Positions 36,632 through 44,726 of a DNA stretch of 52,223 bases are shown here, piece after piece. The notes below the pieces were generated by a model. That model was not told where the DNA came from. It saw only the letters and a list, made by a program, of their open reading frames with translations, and ran no database searches. The DNA is from Mycobacterium sp. IS-1742 (GTDB taxonomy: Bacteria; Actinomycetota; Actinomycetes; Mycobacteriales; Mycobacteriaceae). Made by a program: the position numbers and the translations under genes. Position 1 is the stretch's first letter; each line of letters begins with the position of its first letter. The DNA lies in NCBI RefSeq assembly GCF_001500125.1, contig NZ_LQIV01000025.1, positions 1-52,223 on the forward strand. The letters are read 5' to 3'.

Positions 36632-37324
36632 TCATACGGCAGTGGTGGTCAGGGCCTGCATCGCCGGGATGACGGCCGCACTGTCGGCCACCCAGCCGAA
36701 GATGCCGCCCTGCGCCTTGATCATTTCCAGACCGATGCGCTGGAATTCCGGGAAGTACGAACCGACGCAATCGGATACGACCAGGCACTCGTAACCCCGG
36801 TCGTTGGCTTCGCGGGTGGTGGTGTGCACGCACACCTCTGTCGTGACGCCGGTGACGAGGAGGCGGGTGATGCCCGCCGCGGTCAGGATGTCCTGCAGTT
36901 CGGTGGCGTAGAACGCACCCTTGCCCGGTTTGTCGATGACGACCTCGCCCGGAAGCGGGGCCAGCTCGTCGACGATGTCGTGGCCGTACTCACCACGAAC
37001 GAGGATGCGCCCGTACCGGCCGGGATCGCCGATGCGCTTCGTCGGGGCGCCGCGGTTGAGTTTGGCCGGCGGGCAGTCCGACAGGTCGCGCCGGTGGCCT
37101 TCGCGGGTGTGGATCACCGTCACGCCGGCCGTTCGCGCCGCGGCGATCAGCGCGGCCAGCGGCGGCACCACTTTGAGCAGCTGTTCGACGTCGTTGCCGA
37201 GGCTTTCGCCGAACCCGCCGGGTAGCAGGAAGTCTCGCTGCATGTCGATGACGATGAGCGCGGTCGAGTCCGCGGTGACCGCGAACGGCGTGGGTTCGGC
37301 CGGGACGTCGACAGTCTGGCTCAC
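36632..37324 (-). CDS. Isochorismatase-fold cysteine hydrolase, biuret hydrolase-like
   Basis: The 230-residue protein has the catalytic triad of cysteine hydrolases: Asp27 in IDMQRDF, Lys135 in DKPGKGAF and Cys165 in TTEVCVHTT. Long stretches (THTREGH region, IGDPGRYGRILVRGE, REANDRGYECLVVSDC) follow the biuret amidohydrolase BiuH pattern as I recall it. Biuret hydrolase releases ammonia and gives allophanate, exactly the substrate of the adjacent amidase. The ureidoacrylate hydrolase RutB is the closest alternative. The GTG start at 37324 overlaps the amidase stop (GTGA), so both enzymes are made together. Confidence 0.78.
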   Translation of the reverse strand: MSQTVDVPAEPTPFAVTADSTALIVIDMQRDFLLPGGFGESLGNDVEQLLKVVPPLAALIAAARTAGVTVIHTREGHRRDLSDCPPAKLNRGAPTKRIGDPGRYGRILVRGEYGHDIVDELAPLPGEVVIDKPGKGAFYATELQDILTAAGITRLLVTGVTTEVCVHTTTREANDRGYECLVVSDCVGSYFPEFQRIGLEMIKAQGGIFGWVADSAAVIPAMQALTTTAV

Positions 37325-38715
37325 ACGTGCTCCTCGGAGAGTGCCGGAACCGGTGCGCAGCGCCGAGGTTCGTCGAGCAGTTGCGCCGCGAGGTGCAGGA
37401 CGGTGTCGTCGGTCAGCGCGGCGCCGAGGAGCATCGCGCCGGCCGGCCTGCCGTCGGCGGTCACACCCGCAGGCACCGCCACTCCGAGGAGATCGAGCAG
37501 GTTGCCGAAATGCGTGTAGTGCCCGAGCACGGTGTTGGTCTCCATCGGGCGTTCGAGCACCTCGTCGACGGTGAACGTGGTGCCGATGGTCGGCACGACG
37601 AGGACGTCCATCTGCTGCCAGAGCCGACCCGCCTCTGCCTTGAGCTCCTGCAGTCTCTGCAGTGCCGCGAAGGCGTCGACGGCGGTGTACCGGTGACCAC
37701 CGCGTAGGATGTCCCGTACCACCGGATGTATCGAATCCGGTTGCTCGGCAAGGAAATCCGCGAATACGACGAGCCGCTCGGCCACCCAGGGGCCCTGGTA
37801 CAACAGTTCGCCGGCGGCGAGGAACGGTTCGAGGGACACCTCGATGACCGGATACCGCCGGGCGAGGCGTTCTCGGAGCGCCAGGTGGGCGACGCGCATC
37901 TCGGAGTCGGAGAAGAATTCCAGCTGCTCGACGGGCGGAAAGCCGATGCGGATGTCGGTGCCGTCGTAGCGGGGACCACGGTCCCGCGACCACGGATCGT
38001 CGTCGTCGCGGGCGATCATCACGTCGAGGACGCGATCGACGTCGTCGATGCATCCGGCCATCACGGTGATGCAGTCGAGCGACCTGCAGGCGGGTACCAG
38101 TCCCACCGTGCTGATCAGCCCACGGGACGGTTTGTACCCGACGACGCCGTTGAGCGCGGCGGGGACCCGGCCGGATCCTGCGGTGTCGGTCGCGACGGCG
38201 AACGGCACCTGTCCGAGCGCGACCGCCAGCGCCGAACCCGAACTGGATCCGCCGGAGATCAGCTCGCCACCGTAGACACTGCGGGGGATGGTGTGGGGGG
38301 TGCGGGTGCCGTTGAGGCCGGTGGCGAACTGGTCGAGATTGGTCTTGCCGACGTACAGCGCACCGGCGTCGATCAACCGGCGCACCGCGGGCGCCGTCGA
38401 GGTGGCGACGTAGGCGTAGTCCGGGCAGGACAGCGTGGTGGGAACCCCTTCGACGTCGATGCTGTCCTTCACCCCGAACGGCACCCCGTAGAGCGGCAGT
38501 GTGCGCGCGCCGGGCCGGCGTTCGATGGCTTCGGCCGCCGCCAGGAGCTCTCCGCGCGGAACTGTCGAGAGCCAGGTGCCGTCGTCGCCACGGGCCGCGA
38601 TCGCATCGGCGACGCGCGCGGCGGTCCTTGTCGGCGACCCGGTGCCGCCGGCATGGGAGGCGAGGATCTCGGCGATGGACGGTCCGATCGCCGGACCCCG
38701 CGTCTCATCAGGCAT
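37321..38715 (-). CDS. Amidase-signature enzyme, allophanate hydrolase-like
   Basis: The 464-residue protein has the Ser-cisSer-Lys amidase residues: Lys83 in GVKDSID, the GGSSSGSA loop near 155-162 and Ser near 181 in TDTAGSGR. Neighbouring segments (VGKTNLDQFATGL, GVVGYKPSRGLISTVGLVPACRSLDC) are those of the AtzF/allophanate hydrolase amidase domain. The C-terminal AtzF_C domain, about 150 residues in the full enzyme, is missing, so the product may be a carboxylated intermediate or only N-carbamoyl group removal. First gene of the operon with the biuret hydrolase-like enzyme and permease. Confidence 0.82.
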   Translation of the reverse strand: MPDETRGPAIGPSIAEILASHAGGTGSPTRTAARVADAIAARGDDGTWLSTVPRGELLAAAEAIERRPGARTLPLYGVPFGVKDSIDVEGVPTTLSCPDYAYVATSTAPAVRRLIDAGALYVGKTNLDQFATGLNGTRTPHTIPRSVYGGELISGGSSSGSALAVALGQVPFAVATDTAGSGRVPAALNGVVGYKPSRGLISTVGLVPACRSLDCITVMAGCIDDVDRVLDVMIARDDDDPWSRDRGPRYDGTDIRIGFPPVEQLEFFSDSEMRVAHLALRERLARRYPVIEVSLEPFLAAGELLYQGPWVAERLVVFADFLAEQPDSIHPVVRDILRGGHRYTAVDAFAALQRLQELKAEAGRLWQQMDVLVVPTIGTTFTVDEVLERPMETNTVLGHYTHFGNLLDLLGVAVPAGVTADGRPAGAMLLGAALTDDTVLHLAAQLLDEPRRCAPVPALSEEHV

Positions 38716-38829
38716 ACGTGCCGATTCTCGGCACCATGATGGCGTCCGCGCGTCAGCCGTGTGTCGATCGTGTTAGCACTTCGGCTCGGCGATTCGACAC
38801 CGGCCGCTGGAACGTGTTCTAGTGCGGAG

Positions 38830-39456
38830 GTGCTGGAGTACACCCACATCGAGGGTCTGGGCTCGGCGGACGTCGCCCGGTTGCGGGAGACCTACGAACC
38901 GCTGACGGAGTCGGTGCGCGCCCTGATCGACGCCACCATCCGCACCCAGGCCGACGCCGAGACCGTCGCCGCCGCCAAAGCCGAGATCGACGCGGCCACC
39001 GCACGCCTGCGCCGCAGACAGCTCGACGGCGCCTTCGGAGTGCAGTTCACCTCCGACGGCGTCCAGATGCCCTGGGGCAACCCTGTCATCGGGGTGCGTA
39101 ACCCGGTCGCGCCCCCGCTGGTGCTCCACCGGGAGGAGACTGGCCGCGTCTTCACCGATTTCGACCTGGGCGCGGCGTACGAGGGCCCCCCCGGCCATGT
39201 TCACGGCGGGGTGGCCGCACTCGTGCTCGACCACGTGCTGGGTGAGGCCGCCAGCGACCAGCGCCAGCCGCGACTCACCGGCACGATCACGATGCGGTAC
39301 CTGCGCACCACGCGCCTCGGCCGGTTGCACGCGGAGGCGCAGATCGCGCGGGTCGAGGGGATCAAGGCCTTCGTCGTCGGCCATCTCGCCGACGACGACG
39401 GGGTGACCGTCGAGGCCGAGGGAGTGTTCATCAAGCCCAGGTGGGCGCGGGGATAG
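38830..39456 (+). CDS. PaaI/hotdog-fold acyl-CoA thioesterase
   Basis: The 208-residue protein has a helical N-terminal half of about 75 residues and a C-terminal hotdog domain with the PaaI-type HGG motif in PGHVHGGVAALVLDHVLGEAA and TGTITMRYLRTTRLGRL. Such enzymes hydrolyse short or aromatic acyl-CoA thioesters in the cytosol. The start is uncertain: GTG at 38830 is chosen, but GTG at 38761 is also in frame. Its 3' end overlaps the convergent FUSC gene by 26 bases. The helical N-terminal extension is typical of mycobacterial relatives. Confidence 0.75.
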   Translation: MLEYTHIEGLGSADVARLRETYEPLTESVRALIDATIRTQADAETVAAAKAEIDAATARLRRRQLDGAFGVQFTSDGVQMPWGNPVIGVRNPVAPPLVLHREETGRVFTDFDLGAAYEGPPGHVHGGVAALVLDHVLGEAASDQRQPRLTGTITMRYLRTTRLGRLHAEAQIARVEGIKAFVVGHLADDDGVTVEAEGVFIKPRWARG

Positions 39457-41398
39457 GCGTGATCGCCGCGAGGCTTCGGGTGATCGCGGCGAGTTCGGTG
39501 ACGAGCACACGGGCACCGCTGCTGGCCGCGACGGTGTCCGCCAGTTCGCGGACCCGGCGGTCGGCGGCCATCAGCTCGGGTAGATCCACGGTCCACAGCG
39601 CGGCCGGGTTCGGCGGGGCCCCGCGTAACGCGTCGACGTAGTCGTCGACCGCCGCGACGAACTCGGGACTGAGTGTGACCGGTTGGCCGGTCAGGCTGCT
39701 CTCCATCGTGGTGCAGGCACCGGTGATCGCGTTGAGCGCCGTCCGCAGGGACCGCAGCCACTGCCGCTGCATCGGATCCTGCAGCCGCGTGGCGCCCGAG
39801 GCGGCCTCGAACGCCGCCCGGGCGCGGTAGGCCCGCTGCCACGCCGCGGCCAGCGCGTCGGCCGGCCGGTCGAGCTCGTGGACGAACGCCCGGACCACCA
39901 TTGCCGCGTAGTCGATCTCGGTCATCAGCAGTTCCCCCGCGCGCTGACGCAGCCTGATCAGCGCGTCGTCGGGCAGCGCCACGTGGGCGACCAGCGCGAG
40001 TCCACCGCCGATCGCGACCGCGACCAGGCGGTGGATCACCGCGGTGCCCTGCACCGGATCCACGATCCCGAGCAGGAACACCACCGCCGCGGCCAGCGCC
40101 GCACTGACCGCGATGTACCCGAACCCCCACACCGCGTACGCCACCCCGACGAATGCCGCCGCGCTGATCGCCGCGACGATGCCCGTCGGCGGCCACAGCA
40201 GGCTGACCGCGGACGCGACCAGGATGCCCCCGGCGATCCCGGCCAACCGCCCGGCGCACCGGGTGTACGTGTGGGCGGTCTCGGGCCGCAGGATCAACAA
40301 GACGGTCAGCGCCACCCAGGAGGGCTCACGGAGATCGGTGAAGCGTGCCACCGCCACGGCGACCGCGGTGGCCGCGGCGAGGCGGATCGCGTGCCGCAGC
40401 ACCGGCGACGTCGATGTGAGGTGGCGGCGCAACACACTCGCCGACCCGGACAGCGAACCCCTCAGATCCGGACCCCGCAGCCGGCCGAAACGCAGCACCG
40501 CCGCCTCGTGCAACTGTTCGGAGAAACGTTGGGCGGCAGCGGCCCCCGGCCCGGTGACGGCAGCGGCCGCGGCGTCGACCCGATGCAGTGCGCGATCGGC
40601 CCCGCGGTGCGCGGCCACCCCGTGCTCGGCGATCGCGTCGAGGAACTCGCCGGCGGCCGAGGACAGTTCGGTGAGGTCGGCGTCGGTGCGGCGCAGCGCG
40701 ACCAGCGTCGCGGCGATCCGCTCGGGGAGTTGGTAGCCGAGCTGGTAGGCCTTGGGGCGCTGGTGTTGCGGGATCGTGGTGAACACCTCCCGCAGCCACG
40801 CCAGCTGTGCGGGGTCGAGCGGTGCGCCGGTGTCGGAGGCCAGGCTCCTGGCGTCCTGCGCCAGCGACCGGTGTGCGCGGGTGAGCGCGTGCTGCTGCGC
40901 GCGCCACCGCTGCGGCGGACGCAGCCAGACCAGCAGCGCCTGCACCAGACCGGTGGCGACGGTCAGCGCCACCGTGGCCAGCACGTCGGGCAGCGACATC
41001 GCCTCGGGTGGGGTGATCACCAGCAGCCCGGCGGCGGCCGCGGCGACGAACCCGGCATTCGCCCCCAGGGCCCATTGCATCCCGGCCACGAAGCACCACA
41101 CCGCGACCACGACCACGAACACGGCGTCGTGGCCGGTGCTCGACGAGCCCAGCAGGGCGGCCGCGCCCACCTCGACCGACGCGATGACCACGATCGGCAG
41201 CCGCCGTCCGGGGGTGTCCTGCAGTGCGATCGCGCCGGCGATGATGCCGGCCCCGGCGGTCCACATCGCCGCCGTCGGCGAAATCGCGTACAGCGCCAGC
41301 GCTGTCAACGCCAGCACGCCCACGAGGCTGCGGACGACCGCACCGACTCCCGGCGTGGTCAGCCGAACCGTGTCCATCATCCGGCTGTCGACGTGCAC
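39431..41398 (-). CDS. FUSC-family aromatic acid exporter-like membrane protein
   Basis: The 655-residue protein has two blocks of hydrophobic segments (about residues 15-170 and 320-480) flanking and followed by cytoplasmic helical regions, the arrangement of FUSC/YccS/AaeB-type proteins. The second block contains RFTDLREPSWVALTVLLILRPETAHTYTRCAGRLAGIAGGI, the FUSC signature with the RPE motif. Likely function is efflux of aromatic acids or envelope stress relief. GTG at 41398 has GGGGAGA upstream; an alternative ATG lies at 41380. Confidence 0.82.
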   Translation of the reverse strand: MHVDSRMMDTVRLTTPGVGAVVRSLVGVLALTALALYAISPTAAMWTAGAGIIAGAIALQDTPGRRLPIVVIASVEVGAAALLGSSSTGHDAVFVVVVAVWCFVAGMQWALGANAGFVAAAAAGLLVITPPEAMSLPDVLATVALTVATGLVQALLVWLRPPQRWRAQQHALTRAHRSLAQDARSLASDTGAPLDPAQLAWLREVFTTIPQHQRPKAYQLGYQLPERIAATLVALRRTDADLTELSSAAGEFLDAIAEHGVAAHRGADRALHRVDAAAAAVTGPGAAAAQRFSEQLHEAAVLRFGRLRGPDLRGSLSGSASVLRRHLTSTSPVLRHAIRLAAATAVAVAVARFTDLREPSWVALTVLLILRPETAHTYTRCAGRLAGIAGGILVASAVSLLWPPTGIVAAISAAAFVGVAYAVWGFGYIAVSAALAAAVVFLLGIVDPVQGTAVIHRLVAVAIGGGLALVAHVALPDDALIRLRQRAGELLMTEIDYAAMVVRAFVHELDRPADALAAAWQRAYRARAAFEAASGATRLQDPMQRQWLRSLRTALNAITGACTTMESSLTGQPVTLSPEFVAAVDDYVDALRGAPPNPAALWTVDLPELMAADRRVRELADTVAASSGARVLVTELAAITRSLAAITPIPAPTWA

Positions 41399-41473
41399 GC
41401 GATCATTCTCCCCCCGAGGCGCCGCGAGCCGGTCGTGACTCGCGCGGACGGGCGGTGTCAGTAGGTTGCAGTC

Positions 41474-42178
41474 GTGGAGAAGGTGATGATCACGCTGCGG
41501 TCCTCGGCCGCCGACGAGGCCTGGTGTACCCGGCTGCGCACCGAGGTGGCGCCGCGACTGCTGGATCTCGGCGTGCCGGGGCTGACGGTCAACGTGCGCG
41601 ACGCACCGGTTCGGGATTCCCTGATGACGCTCACCACCCTCGACCCGCCGGTGGTGGCGGTGCTGAGCCTGTGGACGCAGCAGTCCTACGGCGGTGACGT
41701 CCGCGCCGCCCTCGACGCGGTGCGCCGCGAATGCGCAGCGGCGGCGGCCTATCTGGTCACCGAGTCGGTGCCGATGCCCGCCCCGGCCACGAAGCCGGGG
41801 GAGCGCACCGAGGGGCTGGCGAACATCGCGCTGCTGCGGCGGCCGGCCGACCTCGACGAGCCGACGTGGCGCGACCGCTGGCAGCGGGACCACACACCGG
41901 TGGCGATCGCCACGCAGGCCACGTTCGGCTATGTCCAGAACACCGTCGTGCGCGCGCTGACCGACGACGCACCGCAGATCGCCGCGATCGTCGAGGAGCT
42001 GTTTCCCCTTGCGGCCGTGTCGGATCTGCACGCGTTCTTCGGCGCGGCCGACGACGCCGATCTGGCCGACCGGATGCAGAGGATGCTGGCGAGCACGGAG
42101 GCGTTCGGCGCCAACCGCGACATCGACACGGTGCCCACCAGTCGGTACGTGATGCGCAGCCCCTTCGCGGGGGGCTGA
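41474..42178 (+). CDS. EthD-domain protein
   Basis: The 234-residue protein looks like two ferredoxin-like halves. The C-terminal half has the EthD/ABM features LRRPADLDEPTWRDRWQRDHTPVAIATQATFGYVQN, with a HTPVA His, and DLHAFFG. EthD proteins act as accessory or ligand-binding proteins in degradation loci. It is 15 bases upstream of the crotonase gene on the same strand, which suggests a shared degradation step. The GTG at 41474 is taken as start; ATG at 41486 is an alternative, with the ribosome site too close. Confidence 0.72.
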   Translation: MEKVMITLRSSAADEAWCTRLRTEVAPRLLDLGVPGLTVNVRDAPVRDSLMTLTTLDPPVVAVLSLWTQQSYGGDVRAALDAVRRECAAAAAYLVTESVPMPAPATKPGERTEGLANIALLRRPADLDEPTWRDRWQRDHTPVAIATQATFGYVQNTVVRALTDDAPQIAAIVEELFPLAAVSDLHAFFGAADDADLADRMQRMLASTEAFGANRDIDTVPTSRYVMRSPFAGG

Positions 42179-42193
42179 CGTTACGCTGCTGCG

Positions 42194-42982
42194 GTGACCC
42201 TGCAGATCAACGATGCCGACGGGGTGCGCACCGTCACGCTCGACCGGCCGGAGGCGCTCAACGCGTTCAACGAGGCGCTCTACGACGCGACCACGGTGGC
42301 GTTACGGGAGGCCGACGCCGACCCCTCGGTCGCCGTCGTGCTGCTCACCGGAGCGGGCCGGGCGTTCAGCGCCGGTAACGACCTCCACGAGATGGCCGCT
42401 CGCGTCACCGATCCGGATTTTCAGCCGGGGGAACACGGCTTCCCGGGACTCATGGAGGCGCTGCTCGACCTCCGGAAACCGTTGGTGTGTGCGGTGAACG
42501 GGCTCGCGGTGGGCATCGGCACCACGATCCTCGGCTACGCGGACCTGGTGTTCATGGCGACGACGGCGCGGTTGAAGTGTCCGTTCACCAGCCTCGGCGT
42601 GGCGCCGGAGGCGGCGTCGAGCTATCTGCTGCCGCAGTTGATGGGGCGGCAGAACGCGGCCTGGCTGCTGATGTCCTCCGAATGGGTGTCGGCCGCCGAC
42701 GCTGCGCGTATGGGCATCGCCTGGCAGGTCTGCGAGCCGGACGATCTGCTCGACGAGGCCCGCAGGCACGCCGCGGTCCTGGCCTCCCGGCCGATCCCGA
42801 GCCTGATGGCCGTCAAGGAGACCATCGTCGAGCCGACGCGGTCCGAGGTGAAGGCCGCCCTCGCCCGCGAGTACGCCAAGTTCGAGGTGCTGCTCGGCCA
42901 GGCTGCCAACACCGATGCGCTCGCCGCCTTCGCCGGCCGCGGGGCGAGCGAAGCGACCGGACAGCGCCGGGGCGGGGACTAG
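42194..42982 (+). CDS. Crotonase (enoyl-CoA hydratase/isomerase) family protein
   Basis: This 262-residue crotonase has RPEALNAFN at the N-terminus, the oxyanion-hole segment GAGRAFSAGNDLHEMA, the second oxyanion loop CAVNGLAVGIGTTIL and the Glu-bearing APEAASSYLLPQLMG. The family acts on acyl-CoA thioesters (hydration, isomerisation). The exact reaction is not readable, though the single clear acidic residue resembles enoyl-CoA isomerase types. GTG start at 42194; the stop overlaps the convergent bfd gene by 4 bases. Confidence 0.85.
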   Translation: MTLQINDADGVRTVTLDRPEALNAFNEALYDATTVALREADADPSVAVVLLTGAGRAFSAGNDLHEMAARVTDPDFQPGEHGFPGLMEALLDLRKPLVCAVNGLAVGIGTTILGYADLVFMATTARLKCPFTSLGVAPEAASSYLLPQLMGRQNAAWLLMSSEWVSAADAARMGIAWQVCEPDDLLDEARRHAAVLASRPIPSLMAVKETIVEPTRSEVKAALAREYAKFEVLLGQAANTDALAAFAGRGASEATGQRRGGD

Positions 42983-43194
42983 TTCGCCCGCATCCGCGAC
43001 GGGCATCCGTTGTACTGCGCCGGGCAGCCGTCGACGCTGTGCGCCTCGATGATGGCCCGCAGCGTGCGGCGGCACCGGCCGCACTCGCTGCCCGCGCCGC
43101 AGGCCTCGGCGATCTCCTTGGACGTCGAGGCGCCCGCGGCGATGACGTCGTTGACGACGTGGCTGGTCACTCCCATGCACAGGCAGACGAACAC
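42979..43194 (-). CDS. bfd: Bacterioferritin-associated ferredoxin
   Basis: The 71-residue protein has the Bfd [2Fe-2S] ligands at Cys4, Cys6, Cys38 and Cys41, the same numbers as E. coli Bfd, in VCLCMGVTSHVV and ECGRC. Cys32, Cys57 and Cys64 are extra. Bfd reduces the bacterioferritin core so stored iron can leave. It lies 11 bases downstream of the dimeric-barrel-like gene in the same operon and divergent from bfrA, with an IdeR box between. GTG at 43194 fixes the Cys spacing. Confidence 0.9.
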   Translation of the reverse strand: MFVCLCMGVTSHVVNDVIAAGASTSKEIAEACGAGSECGRCRRTLRAIIEAHSVDGCPAQYNGCPSRMRAN

Positions 43195-43205
43195 CGTGGA
43201 CCCCG

Positions 43206-43838
43206 CTATCCCTCGTCGTCCACGGCCATGACGTGGGCCAGCTTGCCCACGAACAGCGTCGGGTAGGCGCCGAGGCCGGCTCTCGACATCCATTCGGCGG
43301 ACGCGTCCGGGTGGTCGATCCACTGCCGGGCGCTGCGCTCGTCGTCGATCTCCTGCAGGATCATGACTTCCTGCCCGTCGTCGAGGGCCTGGTAGACCCA
43401 GACCTTGCAGACACCGGCGTCGCGGAACCGGTCGAGTCCGTCGTGCACCTTGACCATCAGCGCCTGCACGTCGTCGACGGCGGCCATCGCGCCGACGACG
43501 ACCCCGGCGACGTGGCGCTGCGAGGACGGGCCGTCCAGGTCGATCTTCTCGACCACCTCCCCGCCGAACACGGGCGGGATGTCGTCGACCCCGGAGATGT
43601 CGAACAATTCGAATATGGCGGGTGATCGGAGGACCTCCCGAACGGATTTGGGGTGACGAATGCCGATCGTCGTCAACACACGTCCGGGCTCCCAAATGGA
43701 TTTGTACATCACCACATGGTGTGCGCCGATCGCATTCAAACCGGCTTTCTTCTTGTCCAGCCAGGCCCACATCCGCTCGGGATCGTCGACCCGGAAATCG
43801 CACGCGAGAATGAGTGAGTGGAGGTCATACTCACCCAT
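43206..43838 (-). CDS. Two-domain dimeric alpha/beta-barrel-like protein of the bfd operon
   Basis: The 210-residue protein seems to hold two ferredoxin-like ABM repeats. The first (about residues 5-110) holds HHVVMYKSIWEPGRVLTTIGIRHP and SPAIFELFDI. The second (about 125-205) holds VCKVWVYQALDDGQEVMILQEIDDE and RQWIDHPDASAEWMSRAG. ABM-fold proteins include heme-degrading MhuD/IsdG and monooxygenases, so an iron or heme role is possible given the location. It lies upstream of bfd, under an IdeR-like box and opposite bfrA. I see no exact heme-oxygenase motif match. ATG at 43838 is preferred over 43871, which would bury the regulatory region. Confidence 0.7.
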   Translation of the reverse strand: MGEYDLHSLILACDFRVDDPERMWAWLDKKKAGLNAIGAHHVVMYKSIWEPGRVLTTIGIRHPKSVREVLRSPAIFELFDISGVDDIPPVFGGEVVEKIDLDGPSSQRHVAGVVVGAMAAVDDVQALMVKVHDGLDRFRDAGVCKVWVYQALDDGQEVMILQEIDDERSARQWIDHPDASAEWMSRAGLGAYPTLFVGKLAHVMAVDDEG

Positions 43839-43872
43839 TGTTTCCCGCCTGTCCGAGGTACTCGCCCGCATG

Positions 43873-43891
43873 TTAGTGCAGTCTAACCTTA
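43873..43891. promoter_or_regulatory. IdeR-type iron box between bfd operon and bfrA
   Basis: TTAGTGCAGTCTAACCTTA matches 14 of 19 positions of the IdeR/DtxR consensus TTAGGTTAGGCTAACCTAA, with perfect CTAACCT and TTAG halves. It is 35 bases before the bfd-operon ATG and 187 bases before bfrA. In mycobacteria IdeR with iron represses low-iron genes and activates bfrA from an upstream site (from memory), so one box could serve both. Confidence 0.75.
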
Positions 43892-44077
43892 CTTAGGGCA
43901 GGCAGTCCAGAGAACCCCGCGCGCGATGCGGCCAGCAACCGCCTCAAGACCCTCCGCGTGCCGAAAACACGCCGCTATCAAGCTAAACGGGTCGCTTCCG
44001 CCTCTCGTTGGGACTAGATTGCAGGGGTACGGCAAACAGTGAGACCGAGCGGCCACCACAGTCAGTAGGAGAGCTCC

Positions 44078-44557
44078 ATGCAAGGCGATCCCGACGTCCT
44101 GAAATTGCTCAACGAGCAATTGACAAGCGAATTGACGGCGATAAACCAGTATTTCCTCCATTCGAAGATGCAGGAAAGCTGGGGCTTCACCGAATTGGCG
44201 AGTCACACCCGCGAGGAATCGTTCGACGAAATGCGCCACGCGGAGGCCATCACCGACCGGATCCTTCTCCTGGACGGCCTTCCGAATTATCAGAGACTTT
44301 TCTCGCTGCGGGTCGGCCAGACGCTGCGCGAGCAATTCGAGGCCGATCTCGCCATCGAATACGAGGTGGTCGGCCGGCTCAAGCCCGGCATCGTCATGTG
44401 CCGGGAGAAGGGCGACGCCACCAGCGCCAACCTGTTCGAGACCATCCTCGCCGACGAGGAGAAGCACATCGACTACCTCGAGACCCAACTCGAGCTGATG
44501 GACAAGCTCGGCGAGCAGCTCTACGCGGCGCAGTGCGTGTCGCGCCCCCCGCAGTAG
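44078..44557 (+). CDS. bfrA: Bacterioferritin BfrA
   Basis: The 159-residue protein forms the 24-subunit heme-containing iron storage shell. Heme ligand Met52 and ferroxidase-site residues Glu18, Glu51 and His54 are in place, and LADEEKHIDYLETQL holds the last Glu/His pair. The start is set by GTAGGAG 8 bases upstream. The gene follows a weak TAGATT hexamer at 44015-44020 that could be a -10. It has its own terminator. From memory it is the orthologue of M. tuberculosis Rv1876. Confidence 0.96.
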   Translation: MQGDPDVLKLLNEQLTSELTAINQYFLHSKMQESWGFTELASHTREESFDEMRHAEAITDRILLLDGLPNYQRLFSLRVGQTLREQFEADLAIEYEVVGRLKPGIVMCREKGDATSANLFETILADEEKHIDYLETQLELMDKLGEQLYAAQCVSRPPQ

Positions 44558-44582
44558 CGCCGCACCGCCGTACCGACTGACT

Positions 44583-44619
44583 GACCCGCGCCGTTCCGGG
44601 GTAACCGGAGGCGCGGGTC
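44583..44619 (+). terminator. Hairpin terminator after bfrA
   Basis: GACCCGCGCC at 44583-44592 pairs with 44610-44619, and an inner TCCGG (44595-44599) pairs with CCGGA (44605-44609), giving a nested GC-rich hairpin 26 bases past the stop. It isolates bfrA from the MFS gene. Confidence 0.75.
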
Positions 44620-44726
44620 GGTTCGTGTCGGGGGTCACCTCGGGAATGAACCGGTCCGCCGTAACTTTTATAGACAAGCTAACGATATAGCGGTCGGCAT
44701 CTCCACGGAAGGCACCCAAGGCACGT

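Noticed and set aside
40752..41438. A Ser/Thr-rich plus-strand frame opposite the FUSC gene
   Set aside because: Antisense shadow with biased composition and no domain cues.
34522..44690. The TAGACAAG octamer shared by the TetR operator and the region before the MFS exporter
   Set aside because: Only eight bases are shared, there is no palindrome at the MFS promoter, and such matches are expected by chance.
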